64,000 nucleotides of DNA from Umbilicaria muhlenbergii (taxonomy: Eukaryota > Ascomycota > Lecanoromycetes > Umbilicariales > Umbilicariaceae): assembly GCA_000611775.1 (NCBI GenBank), contig KK106984.1, positions 30,364 to 94,363 on the forward strand, written 5' to 3'. The number at the start of each line of letters is the position of its first letter. Position 1 is the stretch's first letter. Made by a program: the position numbers and the translations under genes. The notes beneath the pieces were generated by a model. It was not told where the DNA came from, ran no database searches, and was given only the letters and a program-made list of their open reading frames with translations. Shown one piece after another: positions 9,869-22,424 of the stretch.

Positions 9869-12800
9869 CTAACAAGCAGTCGTAGTCGGCACCGCCGTGC
9901 CCGTCGTAACAGTCGCCACACTAACCGTCGAGGCAAAGGTGACGGTATTGCTGACATACAAGTTGAACATACCACTGCCACCACACCTCTCGGTTGAATT
10001 GCCAGCACAAGTCTTCGGGCACGCCTTGGAGCCGACCAATTGCGTCGGAGCCGCGAAGGCTGCAGTGGCGGCCCAGCACTCACGTGCGTACTCCAGACCG
10101 ACGTAGCGATAGGTGGTGGCGGGCAGAGCGGCTTTGGCCAGGGAGAGGCAGAGCTCGACCGACATGGTGTCATTCGCAAGCAAGAGTTTAGGAAGGGCTC
10201 GCCCACCGACGGGCTCGGCGAAGCAGCCTTGGGAGTAGTAGTCCATGGTAGCGGTGGTGGTGCAGACCTTGGAAGCGCTGGTGGTGGTAGTTGAAGTCAT
10301 GAGGGTGGTTGTGGGCGTCATGGCGGTGGTGGAGATAGAGGTGGTTGTGGGCGTCGTGGCAGTGGTTGAGGTAGAGGTGGCGGAGGTGCTTGTGATCGTG
10401 TTGGCTGTTGTCGAGTCTGTGGTAGTGGCGGTGGTCGTGGTGGTAGTGGTGGCAGAGCTCAAAGAGGTCGAACTCCCCAGGCTCGTAGTCGATGACGTTG
10501 AGCCTGTGGAAAATGTATTGGCGGTCGTGCTTGCGGTCGAGGACGTAGCCGAGCCAGTTGAAGTGGTAGTGCTAGCGGCGCCGGTGTCGCTAGCGGAGCT
10601 AGTGGTTCCAGTGGAGCTAGCGGTTCCAGAGGCACTGGTGCTGCTGGTGGCGGTTGAGGTGGCCACAGCAGAGTCGGTATTGCTAGTGGTTCCAGTGGAG
10701 CTAGTGGTTCCAGAGGCGCTGGTGCTGCTGGTGGCGGTTGAGGTGGACAGAGCAGAGTCGGTATTGCTAGTGGTTCCAGTGGTGCTAGCGGTTCCAGAGG
10801 CACTGGTGCTGTTGGTGGCGGTTGACACGGCGGAGGCTGTGCTGCTAATGGTGGTAGCGGTTCCAGAGACGGTGGTGTTATTGCTAGCGGTTGTGGTTGA
10901 CACCGCGGAGTTGGTCGACGATGCAGTCGCGCTACTGATGGAGGACAGAAGCGTGGCACTGGAAGTAGAGCTTGGAGCAGACGAGGCCGTGGAAGAAGCA
11001 GAAGAAGGCAAGATGACTTGATACACGTTCATCCTGCTGGAGCCTCCACAGTACTCTGAAGAGTTGCCCATACACGTGAGCGTACATCCCGCATCATTCG
11101 CGGTTGCACCGGCCTGCAGTGTGTTTGAACAATAACACTCTCTCCTGTATTCAACTCCAGCGTACTTGTTTCCAAGCCCTTGGCAAAAGTTCTCGCACAT
11201 GGCGACCGTCATGCTGTCGTTGGCGTACTTGGTATATGGGTAGAGAGCCTTATTGGGAGTGGTAGGATCGAGATAACAGCCCAGCGACTTCCAGTTGGCA
11301 TTCCCGGGGTTGACAATGGGACCTGTAGGAGTGGGAACAACCACTGACGTTGTTGTGCTGGTGGGAAGAAGCGTTGTAGTCGTATTGGTTACGCCAGAGA
11401 CACTGCTGGGTGAAGAGGAGCCCGAGGCTGTGCTTGAGCTGGAACTGAGTGTGGCGGACATGGTAGAGCTAGAGCTCGAAGAGCTTGAGCAGGGAATGGA
11501 GCCGCACCCTGGCGTGTATTTTGTCGTATCGTAGTAAATGCTGACGTACGTACCGTCACCACCGCAAGATTGACTTGTGTCGCCGCTGCAAGACGCCGAA
11601 GTTAGTAGCGCTCCCTTTGAGGTCATGGAGGAACACTTACGGGCAGCTCCAAGTACATTTCTTTGCACTTTCCGGGTAATACTTCAAGGCCGTCGGGGGG
11701 GTGTTGCCACACCAGCATTCAGTATGATACTCTGTGCCAGCGAAGGTATATCCTGCAGCAAGGCAGGTCTTTTGGCAAATCCCGTTCTCATTGGTTTGGC
11801 CCAAGTTGTACTGTTTCTGCAGTAGACGGCCGCTGCCATCATAGTAGCACCCAAGGTAGGCATATCTTGTGGTCCCATTTGTCGATGTCGGACCCACCAT
11901 TTTAGATCGAATGACAGCAGTAATCTCAACATCATGGACTCCGAAGTTGAGATCGTTGGTGTTGAGGATCCAGGCATCGGAAACGGTGTGATCAGGAGTG
12001 TTCGGTGGCTCAGGAAGAGCTGCAATGTCAACAGGACCATAAGCGCATTCACCTGCAGCGATGAACTGTCCTTCGTGAAGATCCAACGTTGGATTCTCTG
12101 CGCGAAGCTCTGTCTGCACAGGGGGTTTTGACTTGGTGATTTCAAGCGGAGAGCCTCCCGTGTTGCAGATCCGAATCTTACGAGTAACAGTCGTACCAGC
12201 CTGAACCACACCAAAGTCCATGACCGGATTCGGATCATATCCGTCGCCCTCTCCGGTACTGACACCGAAACCAGCGATTGGAGATGTTGTCGCACTCCCC
12301 GTCATCAGTACGTAGCTCTCTCCACCATCGGTCCATACGTAGAAGATGTTCTGGTAGTTCCCAACAACGTCCGCCTGGAAGGATATAGGGACGATGATTG
12401 ACTGACCCGGTGCTAGTTGAGTCCCTTTAGGCGGAAGATCGCTCGACACGAAGTTGTCGCCGACTCTTGTCCCATCGGCAGTTGGTGTGGTGTTTGTGTA
12501 GACAACTGGAGGATCCAGGTCGTCAGCATACCCATAGCCAGTGATGGTCATGGTCAAATTTCCAAGGTTGGAGATGGTGAAGGAATTGTCAATAGCGTCC
12601 GGGGTATTGTTGCCAGCGACGACGATACCGCCAAAGTCCACTTCGCCTGGGCTGAGCTGCAAGAACGGCTTAGCACTGACCTGTGTGCCAGTAAGACTGA
12701 TCGGGAGCGAGTTGGAATATTTGGCTACGCCGTTGTTCGTATAGACAGTGACGGATCCACTCTTGACACCAGGGGACGTAGCACCAAATGACGCATTCTT

Positions 12801-14777
12801 CGCGTTTTGCACGTTGCTTTGCGTTAGGTTCCAAGTAACCGGAAATGAGAAAGTCTGTCCCTGAGCGAGGGGACCAGTGGGTAAAGATGAATTGGACGCG
12901 ACCCAGGTTGGATCACTGGTGGTAAGCCCAGCGAGGGATGTGATGGAAATGAGCGCCGTACATGTAATAGTCTTGGTCGAGACTGAGCCAAGAATGACGG
13001 ATCCAAAGTCGACTGGGGAAGTACAGTTGAGTGGCAAGGACACGGGCGATCCGAGGCAAATGACATTGCCGTTGTTGTCTGATACGTAAAGCCTGGAATC
13101 CCCGAATACGGGCCGTTGGAATTTATTGAGCCCTCCAGTGGGTGGGATGTTGATCTTGATGAGATTGCCGTTGGCGTCTGGTACCGCTTTATAGGCTCTA
13201 AGACCAGCATCCACATCTGTGACCCACAGGATACCGGATCCAACTTGTCCCTTGTAGGTCGTAATCGTAGGTACGCCGACACCCACTCTGCCTGCTGATG
13301 AGTCCGCGGTCTGACCAGCTTTGGTGAACAAGGGTTTGCCACTGGAGTCTAAGCCGATCTTGTAGGCAACGGTTGGTGAGCCAACGGGGGTGAAATAGAT
13401 GTAGCCGCCTTCGAGAGGGTAACTGCCACTTCCGCCAAATACAGCCCCAGCGGCGGTAATGGTCTGGATGACGTTGTCTGTAGCGCCGGGACCGAGTTTG
13501 AAACCGCCCAAGTTGTCGGCATTCATGATGTAGGCTTTTCCGTTCTTTCCGATCGTCACTGCCATGCGAGCAACTCCCGTACCCTTGAAGACGCTGGAAT
13601 CCAACAACGCCACGCCTCCGGAGCCAAGATCGCGATCCCCGGCGTCCATACCGATGTATTCGTAAGGCTCGAAGTAGTCCGATAGGCTCAGCTTCCCGTT
13701 ACCGCTGATCCCAAGGTTGACAACACATTCATCGAGAGTTGATAAGAGGGTACGCCCAGAGGCCGGGGTTTCTTTATTCTCATGGCCCATGCCGTTACCG
13801 GTCGCGAAGAATAGGCGGGATCCGTCCGTGGCAAGCCCCATACCACCTTGCCAAATCCCAGCTTTGCCACCTTGTTGTTGCGTAATGTCCGTAACAACCG
13901 CGGGTGCGAAGGGAGAAATTTCGGTGGCGAAGAGGCTTACGACGCCAACATTGGGAGTGGTGGAAACTCCCACGACCATGCCGGTGTAGTTGAAGAGATC
14001 GCAATGCCCACCGAAAGCTCCAAAGACAACTCCTCCAATAAGAGCCACAGACTGCTAAGGCGTTAGTGGAAGTTTCAGCGGGGAGCGACAGCTACAACTC
14101 ACCGGTCTTTGCAGCACCGTACCTCCGAGGAAGTATCTCGTAGGATCATTATCCGCGTTATGTCCATCAACCAAGATCGGGAAGCCGGGTCGATCTGACA
14201 GATCTGAGAGGCTTACGGCGTAGAACCTTCGTTCCTTCGTCAGCAGAGCAAATGGTACGTCGAGATGGAGGACTCACTTGTAGATACCGTTTGCTACTCC
14301 ACCACTGCTGGCGCCATTTTTGTAGCCCTTGGAAAAGAAGTAGGCTGTGTCGGTGCCGGGATCAATGACCGGCGTCCCGATGATACCAATATAGTCCGGA
14401 ATATCGGTACATCCGAGTTCACTCTGTAGGAATGGTGGTTGAAGCTGGCGTTGGGAAATCAGGGTTCCCGTGACGGCGTCAATGGTACGAATGATGTTCA
14501 TTGAGGAAGCTAGAAAGACAAGTTGCTTTCCGTTGTTGGCGCTAGCAGTCGTATAGACCAGCGGCTTAGCATACCACTTTTCTTTTGAGCCATACTGGTT
14601 TTTCCAAAGAATGCCGAAGATGGGAGAGTTGACAATGTCCGGGTTCATGTTGTGATTGGGAAGATAGCCCGACTGAGGTGGGTCGGCATCGCCCGTGGTG
14701 TCCGTCGCGGCAAGGCCATGGACCCCCAGGACGAAGGACAAAGCCTGTAGCAGGAGGAGAAGTAATCCAGAATACAT
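9869..14777 (-). CDS. Secreted propeller, Ig-like and triple WSC-domain protein
   Basis: Four exons (14777-14278, 14226-14103, 14054-11641, 11585-9869) give 1584 residues; the introns are 51, 48 and 55 bp. A signal peptide covers about residues 1-22. A quinoprotein-like beta-propeller region follows. After it come Ig-like repeats of the ASH/Hydin type, seen as VDFGSVILG, VDFGGIVVA and MDFGVVQAG. A first WSC domain (GCYYDGSGR, CWCGN) spans the third intron near residues 940-1030, a second lies near 1110-1205 (GCYLDPTTP, CYCSN), and a degenerate third near 1465-1560. A long Ser/Thr stretch with 28-residue repeats separates the last two. WSC domains bind cell-surface glycans, so a wall-associated or secreted glycan-binding or oxidoreductase-like role is inferred. 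No GPI or membrane anchor was seen. Confidence 0.85.
10588..10831 (-). repeat. 84-bp coding minisatellite in the Ser/Thr region
   Basis: About three copies of an 84-bp unit encode a 28-residue repeat built on STSASGT, STGTTSN and TDSA. The period is a multiple of three, so copy-number change would keep the reading frame. This low-complexity stretch also keeps the opposite strand open as a Val-rich frame that is not a gene. Confidence 0.75.
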
Positions 14778-17700
14778 CGTGGCTGTAGTCGTTGCTCGTC
14801 GGCCGTACGGTGTTTCTCGGGGGGAGCAGGCACGCAGTTATAGATGTGGAAATTGAAAGGATACTACGATCTGCTGCCGATACGGCTTGGCACGGCCAGA
14901 CTGGGCCGGAGACCGCCAGGGAGAGTCCTTGGATAGGAGATAAAGGAGCCTCAGCAAGTGCGTAAATGGGAATAGGTCAAGCCACCGGGGGCCCAAATAA
15001 CTTTTCAGCCGCCGCTCCAGAAGGTAGCGTCCCATGTCGGGGAGCTCTTGTCAGAATCGGGGAAGACATGGAGACTTGTGGGCCAGCCCTAGAAAGCAGA
15101 AAACGAGTAAGTGATATGCGAGGGAAGTAGACGCCATCCCCCTGTAGTGATCGATAGACGAAAGAGGTACACTGGGCACGTACCGATTCGGTAATCTCGC
15201 ACGGTGGACCATGGTGGTCGAGTGCACTTGACGATATCCGAGGAAAGAGATCAAAGGATGCAGAGCCCCTGGAAAGACAGCCATGGGGGAGCTGAAGCAC
15301 GAATGGAGACATCCCACACTATTGAAAGTCTAGACACGTCAGCCCAGCTGCCATCAGAAGTCTTGTTCGGCCGGCGTTGCCGCTGCCTGGCAACTGTGGG
15401 CACGTCGGCGGTGTCCCGTTCTGGCGGCAAGGGCGTGATAGCGTGCAGCGCAGGTCACCGATGCGGTAAAGGCGCCAATCGGCCAAGCGACGATGACTGA
15501 GAGGGAGCCGGATAGTTTCAGCCAGAGTGATCTAGAGCAGCGGCAGGCAGGATGATAACACGAGGGCCGTCGAGCAGTAAGGACAGTAGGCATTATTGGG
15601 TAGGGCCTAGGCAGTGCCTTAGGCATGATAGCCATCACCTTGCTTTAGCCTTGGCCTCGGCCACTAGACCAGACGTGGCATGATGCCATGTGGCCACTTG
15701 ATGCGCGGTACACTCCGATATGCACCTGAGGATCAGGTACATGTACTGTCGAGATACCTTACGGCAGAGTCCCTTACGGGGTAAGGCAAGCACGGCAAGG
15801 TGCTGGTACTAGTCCATCGAGGTCGAGGTCGAGGTCAATGTCGTTTAGCGGCACTAGCCCACCTTGGCGTCGCGTTGCGCCAAGCCCACATGGCTGGCGC
15901 CCAATCGACCTTGATCCTCGCCGAATCCAGAAAACCCAGAATTAATCTTAATCTCGCAAGGTCAACTGCGCTGATCGAATGATGGCATTTGTCAAAGCAA
16001 AGGCGATCATCATGGCAAACACGCGTCAGACGAGACAAGCACGCGTGTTGCCATGTACATGTATCTATCCAGTGACTCCTGCATGGTCGATGATAGGGGT
16101 CCCCAGCTGCGAGGATTTGTTTCCACACCGACATCTCTACTCGTATCTTTGCTCGTATTCCTACCTCGAGACAGGCTGTTTAACCTTTTGCGGGGTTTCC
16201 CCAGGTCCCGGTATCCATGACCAGGGAGAGGCTTAGGAGCCTAGGTATGCATATTTTGCGGTTGGAAAGTGTCCATATCTCAACCCAGTTCCCACAGCAC
16301 ATGAACTGGCCTCTCTGGCATTCGCCACTCGCAGGCACCAGAAATCATGCTCCCAAGAGAGCGTAGAAGCAACAAGATTTATCAGAGATCAGACGTCGTT
16401 TGAAAAGTTAATTAGTGGAGCACAGTCAGCGAACCAGGGTCGTCTTGGACAGGGGTCCGCTTGGAGCAGGGTTCTCCGAACCAACTCAACGGTGCAAGTT
16501 CGACCGACTTTTCAGCGCCAATTTCAATAACGTGTATTGACACTAAGGCTCCACAAGACTGCATCGGACTGCATCGGACTGCATCGGACTGCATCAGACT
16601 GCACAAAACTGCACAAGGCGGCACAAGACTGCACAAGAATCCACAAGAATCCACAAGAGAGCACAAGACTCCTTGCCTCTCTCGCGTGCTCGCTTACTGC
16701 CGTGCACGTAAAGAGTAAAGCCCCACTTGGCGAGGGCACAGCTGAAGAAGATGTGACCCTTTGGTTGACTGGATCGAGCCACAAGGTACGGTACCGTCCT
16801 CCTCCTCGTACTCGCAGCTTTCGTTCTTATGCTGGGCTCAAGCCCCCAACGTCGCTCACGAGTCACGCCACTCCTGCACAAATACTTCCAGGCGAGGTAC
16901 AGACTAGAACACCGGGTCTCGAGGACCGAGAGTAAAAGTACCGTGGCCGTGAAAGAACCGGCAGCAATCCAGGCCCACACGCTGCAGGGACGGTGACAGC
17001 AAGGTCGGTACCCTAACACACGTTGAGATTAAAATGTCAGAAAGGGAGGCGCCAGCCGCAGCGCGAAGGGAGATGTTTGGTGCTGAAACTGGGGTGCGGT
17101 CCCGCTCCCTCGCTCTCGTATAACAGAGCCAATGGCGCATCAGCTAGTCGGTAGTCTACACACGAGTCACGAACGGACCCTCGAAAGAAGTCCCAAGAGA
17201 GCAAAAGGAGCACAACGAACAATGGAGAGTTGGTCGAGACTAAATTAGAGTGCAAGCCACCGTCAGCCTGGCGTGCGTAGTCGGAGTAGTCGGAGTAGTC
17301 TGAGTAGCTCAATGCGCCACTGGCTGTCTTCCAGATAGCCCTGAGACCGTCAAGCTGCCACACTGCCACAATGCCGAGCGGCCAATCTCTCCTGATCTAC
17401 TCCCCACCAAGCATCCACCGACCGTGTACCGACACGTCGAGCGCGCTTTGACTGAAGAAAGGCTCCAGAGTGGCAATCTCGTCTGCCTGACCGTATTCGG
17501 AAAAGGCCTTTCGCGTCTGCATTTGGTTTCAAGTCTGTGGAGAGCACCCGTACGTGACGTACTACTGACAGTCGCCATCATCAACATTTCTCTTTGTTCG
17601 TGTTGCTGGCTCGTTATTTCATCCGTGTCTCGATGTTTGGGCCGCCACTTGCTACTTGTCTATCCGGCACTGTCAACGTTGCTGCGTTGCAAGGTCTCAC

Positions 17701-18213
17701 TCTGGTTGACTGTTGTCTCGATTCTGCGGCACGTCTGGCGTCCCGCTTTTCCATACGACCATGACCTATTGGGAGCAGTGCTCGAAGCTATATAGAAACG
17801 GGTCCGAGACACCACACTCTGCTACCACATTATACCCTTTTACGAGAAGCTAGTATGAACGTGTTCTCCAAAGCCACCTCTTCATGCTATCACAGCCCCA
17901 ATTGCCCCTGGTTTCAACTTTTGCCGTTGAGCCTCTCGTCTTGCAGAGCCGATCCACACATATCAAAAATCTCCGCTTTGCATTCTAGTGTACCGTGAAA
18001 CCTACCTGTATGGTTTGGATCCGAGGCGATTTGCGAGCGTTTCATTCTAGTATGCCGTGCTGCTATCGCTACACCAGTGTTTGATGCATATAATCATACA
18101 AGCACAATCAGATGCCTATATCCATAAAAGGGCGCTGGACAACTTCCGTTCATACGTCTGTCACTTTATTCTTATCGTCAGTTGTATGGGAATCAACTCC
18201 GCAAGACCACAAA
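14778..18213. other. 3.4-kb stretch without a convincing gene
   Basis: Several 60-140 codon frames exist on both strands, but none resembles a family or can be linked by good splice sites. It contains short simple repeats: CGAGGT at about 15818-15835, a 10-bp array at 16551-16670, and GGAGTAGTC-type repeats near 17280-17310. It includes the shared upstream space of the WSC gene and the Cys-rich membrane protein gene, which are transcribed divergently. Confidence 0.5.
16551..16670. repeat. 10-bp tandem array, 12 units
   Basis: Twelve successive 10-bp units follow one another without a break. The first group is close to GCATCGGACT and the later ones to GCACAAGACT or CCACAAGAAT. The gradual drift along the array suggests stepwise expansion from one side. 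Confidence 0.85.
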
Positions 18214-18357
18214 CCTATTCCTTCCTAACGAAACCCTTTTCGAACTTGAGTTATTTTTTGGATCTTCACGCCAAAGCCATAATTGCCTATTCCTTCTCAA
18301 CGAATTCCCTTTCGAGCCCAAATTGTTTATTGGGAGTTCACCCCCGCAAGCCCTAGG
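18214..18357 (+). repeat. 72-bp direct duplication just upstream of a gene
   Basis: Two imperfect copies begin with CCTATTCCTTC at 18214 and 18286. Both share TTCGA near the middle and a TTCACnCC segment near the end. The period of 72 bp keeps the frame that runs into the following signal-peptide ATG. Confidence 0.6.
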
Positions 18358-18391
18358 CGCCCACGTTTTCAACGTCCCAAATCCACAAGCC

Positions 18392-19361
18392 ATGGCCTCA
18401 GTCGCGAGGATCTTTCTGTTGGGGATAGCGGTCTCCCTCTTCCAATCTGCCACTGGCCAAGCTGTCCTCTACCCGTACAACTGCGACAGCGCGGTTCCCG
18501 TCTGCCAAAGAGACTGCGTAAAAGCTGTCGAGAACATCTGCTCCGGTTCGGTGGGACCCCTGGCAGCAGACCAGACCACCACAGTGAACGGGTGCACAGC
18601 TAAATATAGTCCTTACAACGGCATTGCCGCCACCAAATTAGCCTGCCTGGCGGGCTTCCAAAACATCCTCGCCATATCGAGCCCCGCCGCCTCCACCTGC
18701 GATGGAAAGACGCCCACTCGTGTCGGCGGCGTGGTGGCGACAGACGGCAACGGTCAATATGTCCGGGATACATCCTACGGCATCTTCCCGGCGAGCAACA
18801 ACCCCAATTGCGTGGTGCATCCCGGCCAGATCCATGCGCCTGTGGCACCGCAGCACAGTCTGTTCGGTACCATGTACGACTGCTCGAGCGGGAAAGATGT
18901 GAGCGTGGCAGGATCAGGCTCCGTCAACTTCCGACGAGGCTGGCAGTGTCCCGTTTCCATCACCGGCGCCGGGGTGTGTTCCAGCGCCTGCGTGCTGGGG
19001 ATCTGGGCAACGTAAGTAAAAACTTTTCCGCCACTCTTTTCCAAATGTGCACGCATCATGTCTCCCATACTAACAAAGAATACTCTCCCACAGCATCGGG
19101 TCGTTTGGGGTCCTTGCAGGAGCAACGATGGTTGCTTGCTTCCTCTGCTCCGGTGCTTCCATATTTGTGATCGTCGAGGCATGCATCAAGAAAAACCACC
19201 GTTCCCTGGAGACCATTGATGGGCCGCTCGATGAGCGCAGTACCACGCCGGGGTATTGTGCCGGGAGTCAGATTAGCACCAATGCTTTGACAATCGTTCC
19301 GAGTTGCCTGAAACCGGCAGTGCAGATGAGTTGCCAGGACGCCGTCCTTGGTACCGCCTAG
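18392..19361 (+). CDS. Cys-rich single-pass membrane protein, unknown function
   Basis: Exons 18392-19011 and 19094-19361 join over an 82-bp intron (GTAAGT...CACAG) to give 295 residues. The chosen ATG starts a clear signal peptide, MASVARIFLLGIAVSLF, followed by GQAVLYPYNCDSA with many cysteines. An in-frame ATG at 18182 would bury this signal peptide behind duplicated leader sequence, so it was not used. The ectodomain of about 185 residues has at least ten Cys. The transmembrane segment (FGVLAGATMVACFLCSG and onward) begins right after the intron, and a tail of about 55 residues starts with a basic KKNHR stop-transfer signal. The layout fits a type I plasma-membrane or wall-sensing protein. 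I do not recognise the family. Confidence 0.75.
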
Positions 19362-21156
19362 GATTAATAAGTTCGGATGATTTGCGTTCCGCAATGGGTA
19401 TTCAGCATGATGTACCTGATGTGTACAGCCGACACTTGGGGCTTGATCGTGAGTGGAATGGCCAGGAAGACATGAAACCTGGTTTACCCATAGGGACCAA
19501 GACATGCTACATAGTGTTCCGAGATACCAATCGGGCTCTCTCTGCCAATTCAGATGTGTTGAGTACCCTACGCTACTCTACGTAATCTCAAGTCCATGGT
19601 TCTAATCTCCCCTGCCATTCCTGCCTACCCAGAACCACCCAATGCCGAACCATAGAGTAGAGCGGAACATACAATCTGCCATCTACTTATGCTGGAGGTG
19701 TGTAGCTCTAAGCTAAGAAACAGCTAGAGAATACTAGAGAATACTACTAGAGCTGCCTCCCCCGATCCTCTCTCCTCGACGCTTCTCAGCCGTTGTAGCA
19801 CCTCCCGTTCACCCCTCATTGTGTCCAATCTGTCCCAATCCGAACATGAGGTTGACGAAGGTAGGGTAGGCAGGAGTGGCCGACTCGAAGAGCCGGGCTG
19901 CGACGAGACCGGAGAATCGTTACAGTATTGGATCATGATCCAGCTCATTCAAGGCACGGGTCCAGTTCATCGCAAACCACTAGACCGCCCCCAACCCCGG
20001 AGACGATTGTATCCACACGGGTTGCCAATTGTAGCCCTCTCGTCCTCATCCACGATCAAGCTTCGAGGACAGCTGCATCCGTCGCGGTCGAGGCCATGAG
20101 CATCCTCAGCGCGCCTGCGGTTGATGAATTAGGCCCCATGCTGCCGGGGAAAGGGCTCGTACCGACTGTAATCGAAGCCACTCGTAAGCGTACCTTCACA
20201 AGGACGTGGAAGGGCGACGATGGCTCGCTCCAAGAACGATACGGCCAGTCTAGCACTAAGGTCGTAGAACAAAGGACGGGGAAATAAGTGTTGCAAATTG
20301 AGTGTCCTCGGTCTGAGGAGTGAGTCCTCAGCCCTGGGGCCGGCGACACTGGTTGAATTGGCCTATCGAGCTGCCGGCTGAACTTCCATTGCGCTTTCGT
20401 CTCTTATCCACCGCTCGCATGGCTTGCGTCGCCGGACCGTGCAGCCACCGAAAGTCCCAGACGATAGTAAGACAGCCACCGAGAAACATGAGCAATGGAA
20501 AGTACCAAAGTGCCGTGCGAGCCTAGCGGCGACGGCGGCCAAGATGTTCCTGTTCCGCGCGGAACCACGGCTGCGTTGATGCCGGATTGATATCATCCAT
20601 TGGACCACGCAAGCTCACTCTCTTTTCTTTGGGTGTGGTGCACCCCCGCCTTCTGCCCGCCTATGCCTATGTTGGTAGGTTGGTAGTACAGTAGACGTAG
20701 AGAGCTCGCCAACTGCGTGCATAGTTCATCCCCTGTTGAGCATGCAGCCATGTGGAAAGCTTGCCGGTGACGGTGTGAGGGTAACGTCGCGGAGAGGCTT
20801 TCGAATCTTTACAAAGCAGCTCCAGCATGACAAGAGGCCAGCATGGCGTTCATCTTCCCCGCCCCCGCATTATCGCGTGTGGATGGGCTTTTGCTTTTGT
20901 TGTCCTCTGTCTGAGATGCGAAGTTTCTGCATCATCTCCCCATTCGAGGAACACATCTTCCATGCAATAATAATCATGGCGGGTGGAAAATACTTACTGC
21001 ACTTCAATATGCGTGCGACCCAGACTGGAAGTACATTGCACATAAAAGCTCAAGGGTCGCTCTGTCTGAAGTTCCTGGATATACCCTGTTCTTCATTGAT
21101 ATCGGGGCTTTATTTTTCTCGTATTTTGCTTATCTATAACATCCTACCAACCTATC
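19362..21156. other. Gene-free 1.8-kb stretch
   Basis: Short frames up to 149 codons show no family features. It contains the 3' flank of the membrane protein gene and the promoter side of the RmlB-like gene. Confidence 0.5.
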
Positions 21157-22424
21157 ATGGACTCATACACCACCATGAACGATGAAATTGATAAGCAAAC
21201 ATTGGAGGAGACGTCTAGGTTCCCTCCTTCGCCGGACATCCGCAACATCATGGTCACAGGTGGAAATGGGTTCATGTATGTTTCGGCTAAGTCTACACAG
21301 CCGTTGTCATTATTACTGTTGTTATTTCTTGTCCTACGCCTGCGTAAATTAACATGGCATGGCTAAAAATACCTTCCTAGAGGCTCTTGGATCATCCGAG
21401 CCCTTGCAATAACCTACTCAGATTGCTACAGCATCGTCTCCTTTGACAAACTCGACTACGGTGCATCGCTGAACAACACCCGGATGTTAAACGACCGCGC
21501 CAACTTTGCCTTCTTCGAGGGAGATATCACCTCGCCAGACGACGTCACGAAGTGCTTACGCGAACATCAAATCGACACAATAATCCATCTCGCCGCCCAA
21601 TCCAATGTTGACGCGAGCTTCAAGAATCCGTATTCTTTCGCAACGACCAACATCTATGGCACCCAGATTCTTTTGGAGTGTGCCAAATCCTGCGGTGTCA
21701 AGAAGTTCGTTCAGATGTCGTCCTATGAAGCCTATGGCGCAAGTAAACCCGGACCCAATGGACACCGCGAGCAGGAACCCTTGTCCCCCATGAACCCTTA
21801 CGGTGCTGGAAAAGCAGCGGCTGAGATGCTTGTGGCTGCCTTTGGCAACAGCAGTCAGCTTGAAACGATCATTGTGCGAGCTAATAACATCTATGGACCC
21901 AATCAATTTCCAGACAGTAAATGCCGTCTCTCCTTCCATAAACAGGACATGCTAACCATGCTTGTACAGAGATCATACCAAAATTCATCATGCTTCTTCA
22001 ACGAGGGCTCAAGCTCACATTGCATGGTGGTGGACACCAGCGGAAGCGCTACCTGTACGCCGGAGATGCTGCAAACGCATTCAACGTCATCCTCCACCAG
22101 GGCGTCGGAGGAGAGATTTATAATCTTGGCTCGCCCGATGAGATTAGCAACCGCGATCTCTGTGCCATACTCCTCGAGCATGTCAATCCTTCCGGCAGCG
22201 ACTCGTCTAGCGACACCTCCAGCCTGGACGATTGGATCCAGACCACACCAGGACGGCCGTACGTCGATTCCGGAAATAAACTAGACTGCTCCAAATTGCG
22301 ATCGCTTGGCTGGGATCAGAAGATCGGGTTTGATGAGGGTCTGCAACGGACGGTGAAGTGGTACTCGGCGCACGGAGAGACTTGGTGGGGCGACATCGGC
22401 AAGAAGTTGGTTCCTGGCTCATAG
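21157..22424 (+). CDS. RmlB-like NAD-dependent sugar-nucleotide dehydratase/epimerase
   Basis: Three exons (21157-21275, 21381-21916, 21970-22424) give 369 residues. Intron 2 has a perfect GCTAAC branch site. The extended-SDR NAD motif TGGNGFIGS lies at residues 34-42 and is split by intron 1. The YxxxK pair is Y180/K184 in NPYGAGK, and NNIYGPNQFPDKIIPKFI is the usual sugar-nucleotide 4,6-dehydratase signature. These enzymes turn dTDP- or UDP-glucose into the 4-keto-6-deoxy form in the cytosol. The expected catalytic Asp-Glu pair (usually TDEVYG) reads SYEAYG, with Tyr155 in place of Asp and Glu156 kept. True 4,6-dehydratase activity is therefore uncertain, and epimerase or reductase chemistry is possible. 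The aminotransferase nearby suggests a shared amino-sugar pathway. Confidence 0.88.

Noticed and set aside
10245-11021. 258-codon Val-rich plus-strand frame
   Set aside because: It is the antisense of the Ser/Thr-rich repeats of the WSC gene; low-complexity codons keep the opposite strand open. No Met-led domain or splice support.
16551-16670. CRISPR-like array
   Set aside because: Units are directly adjacent without spacers and the genome is eukaryotic.
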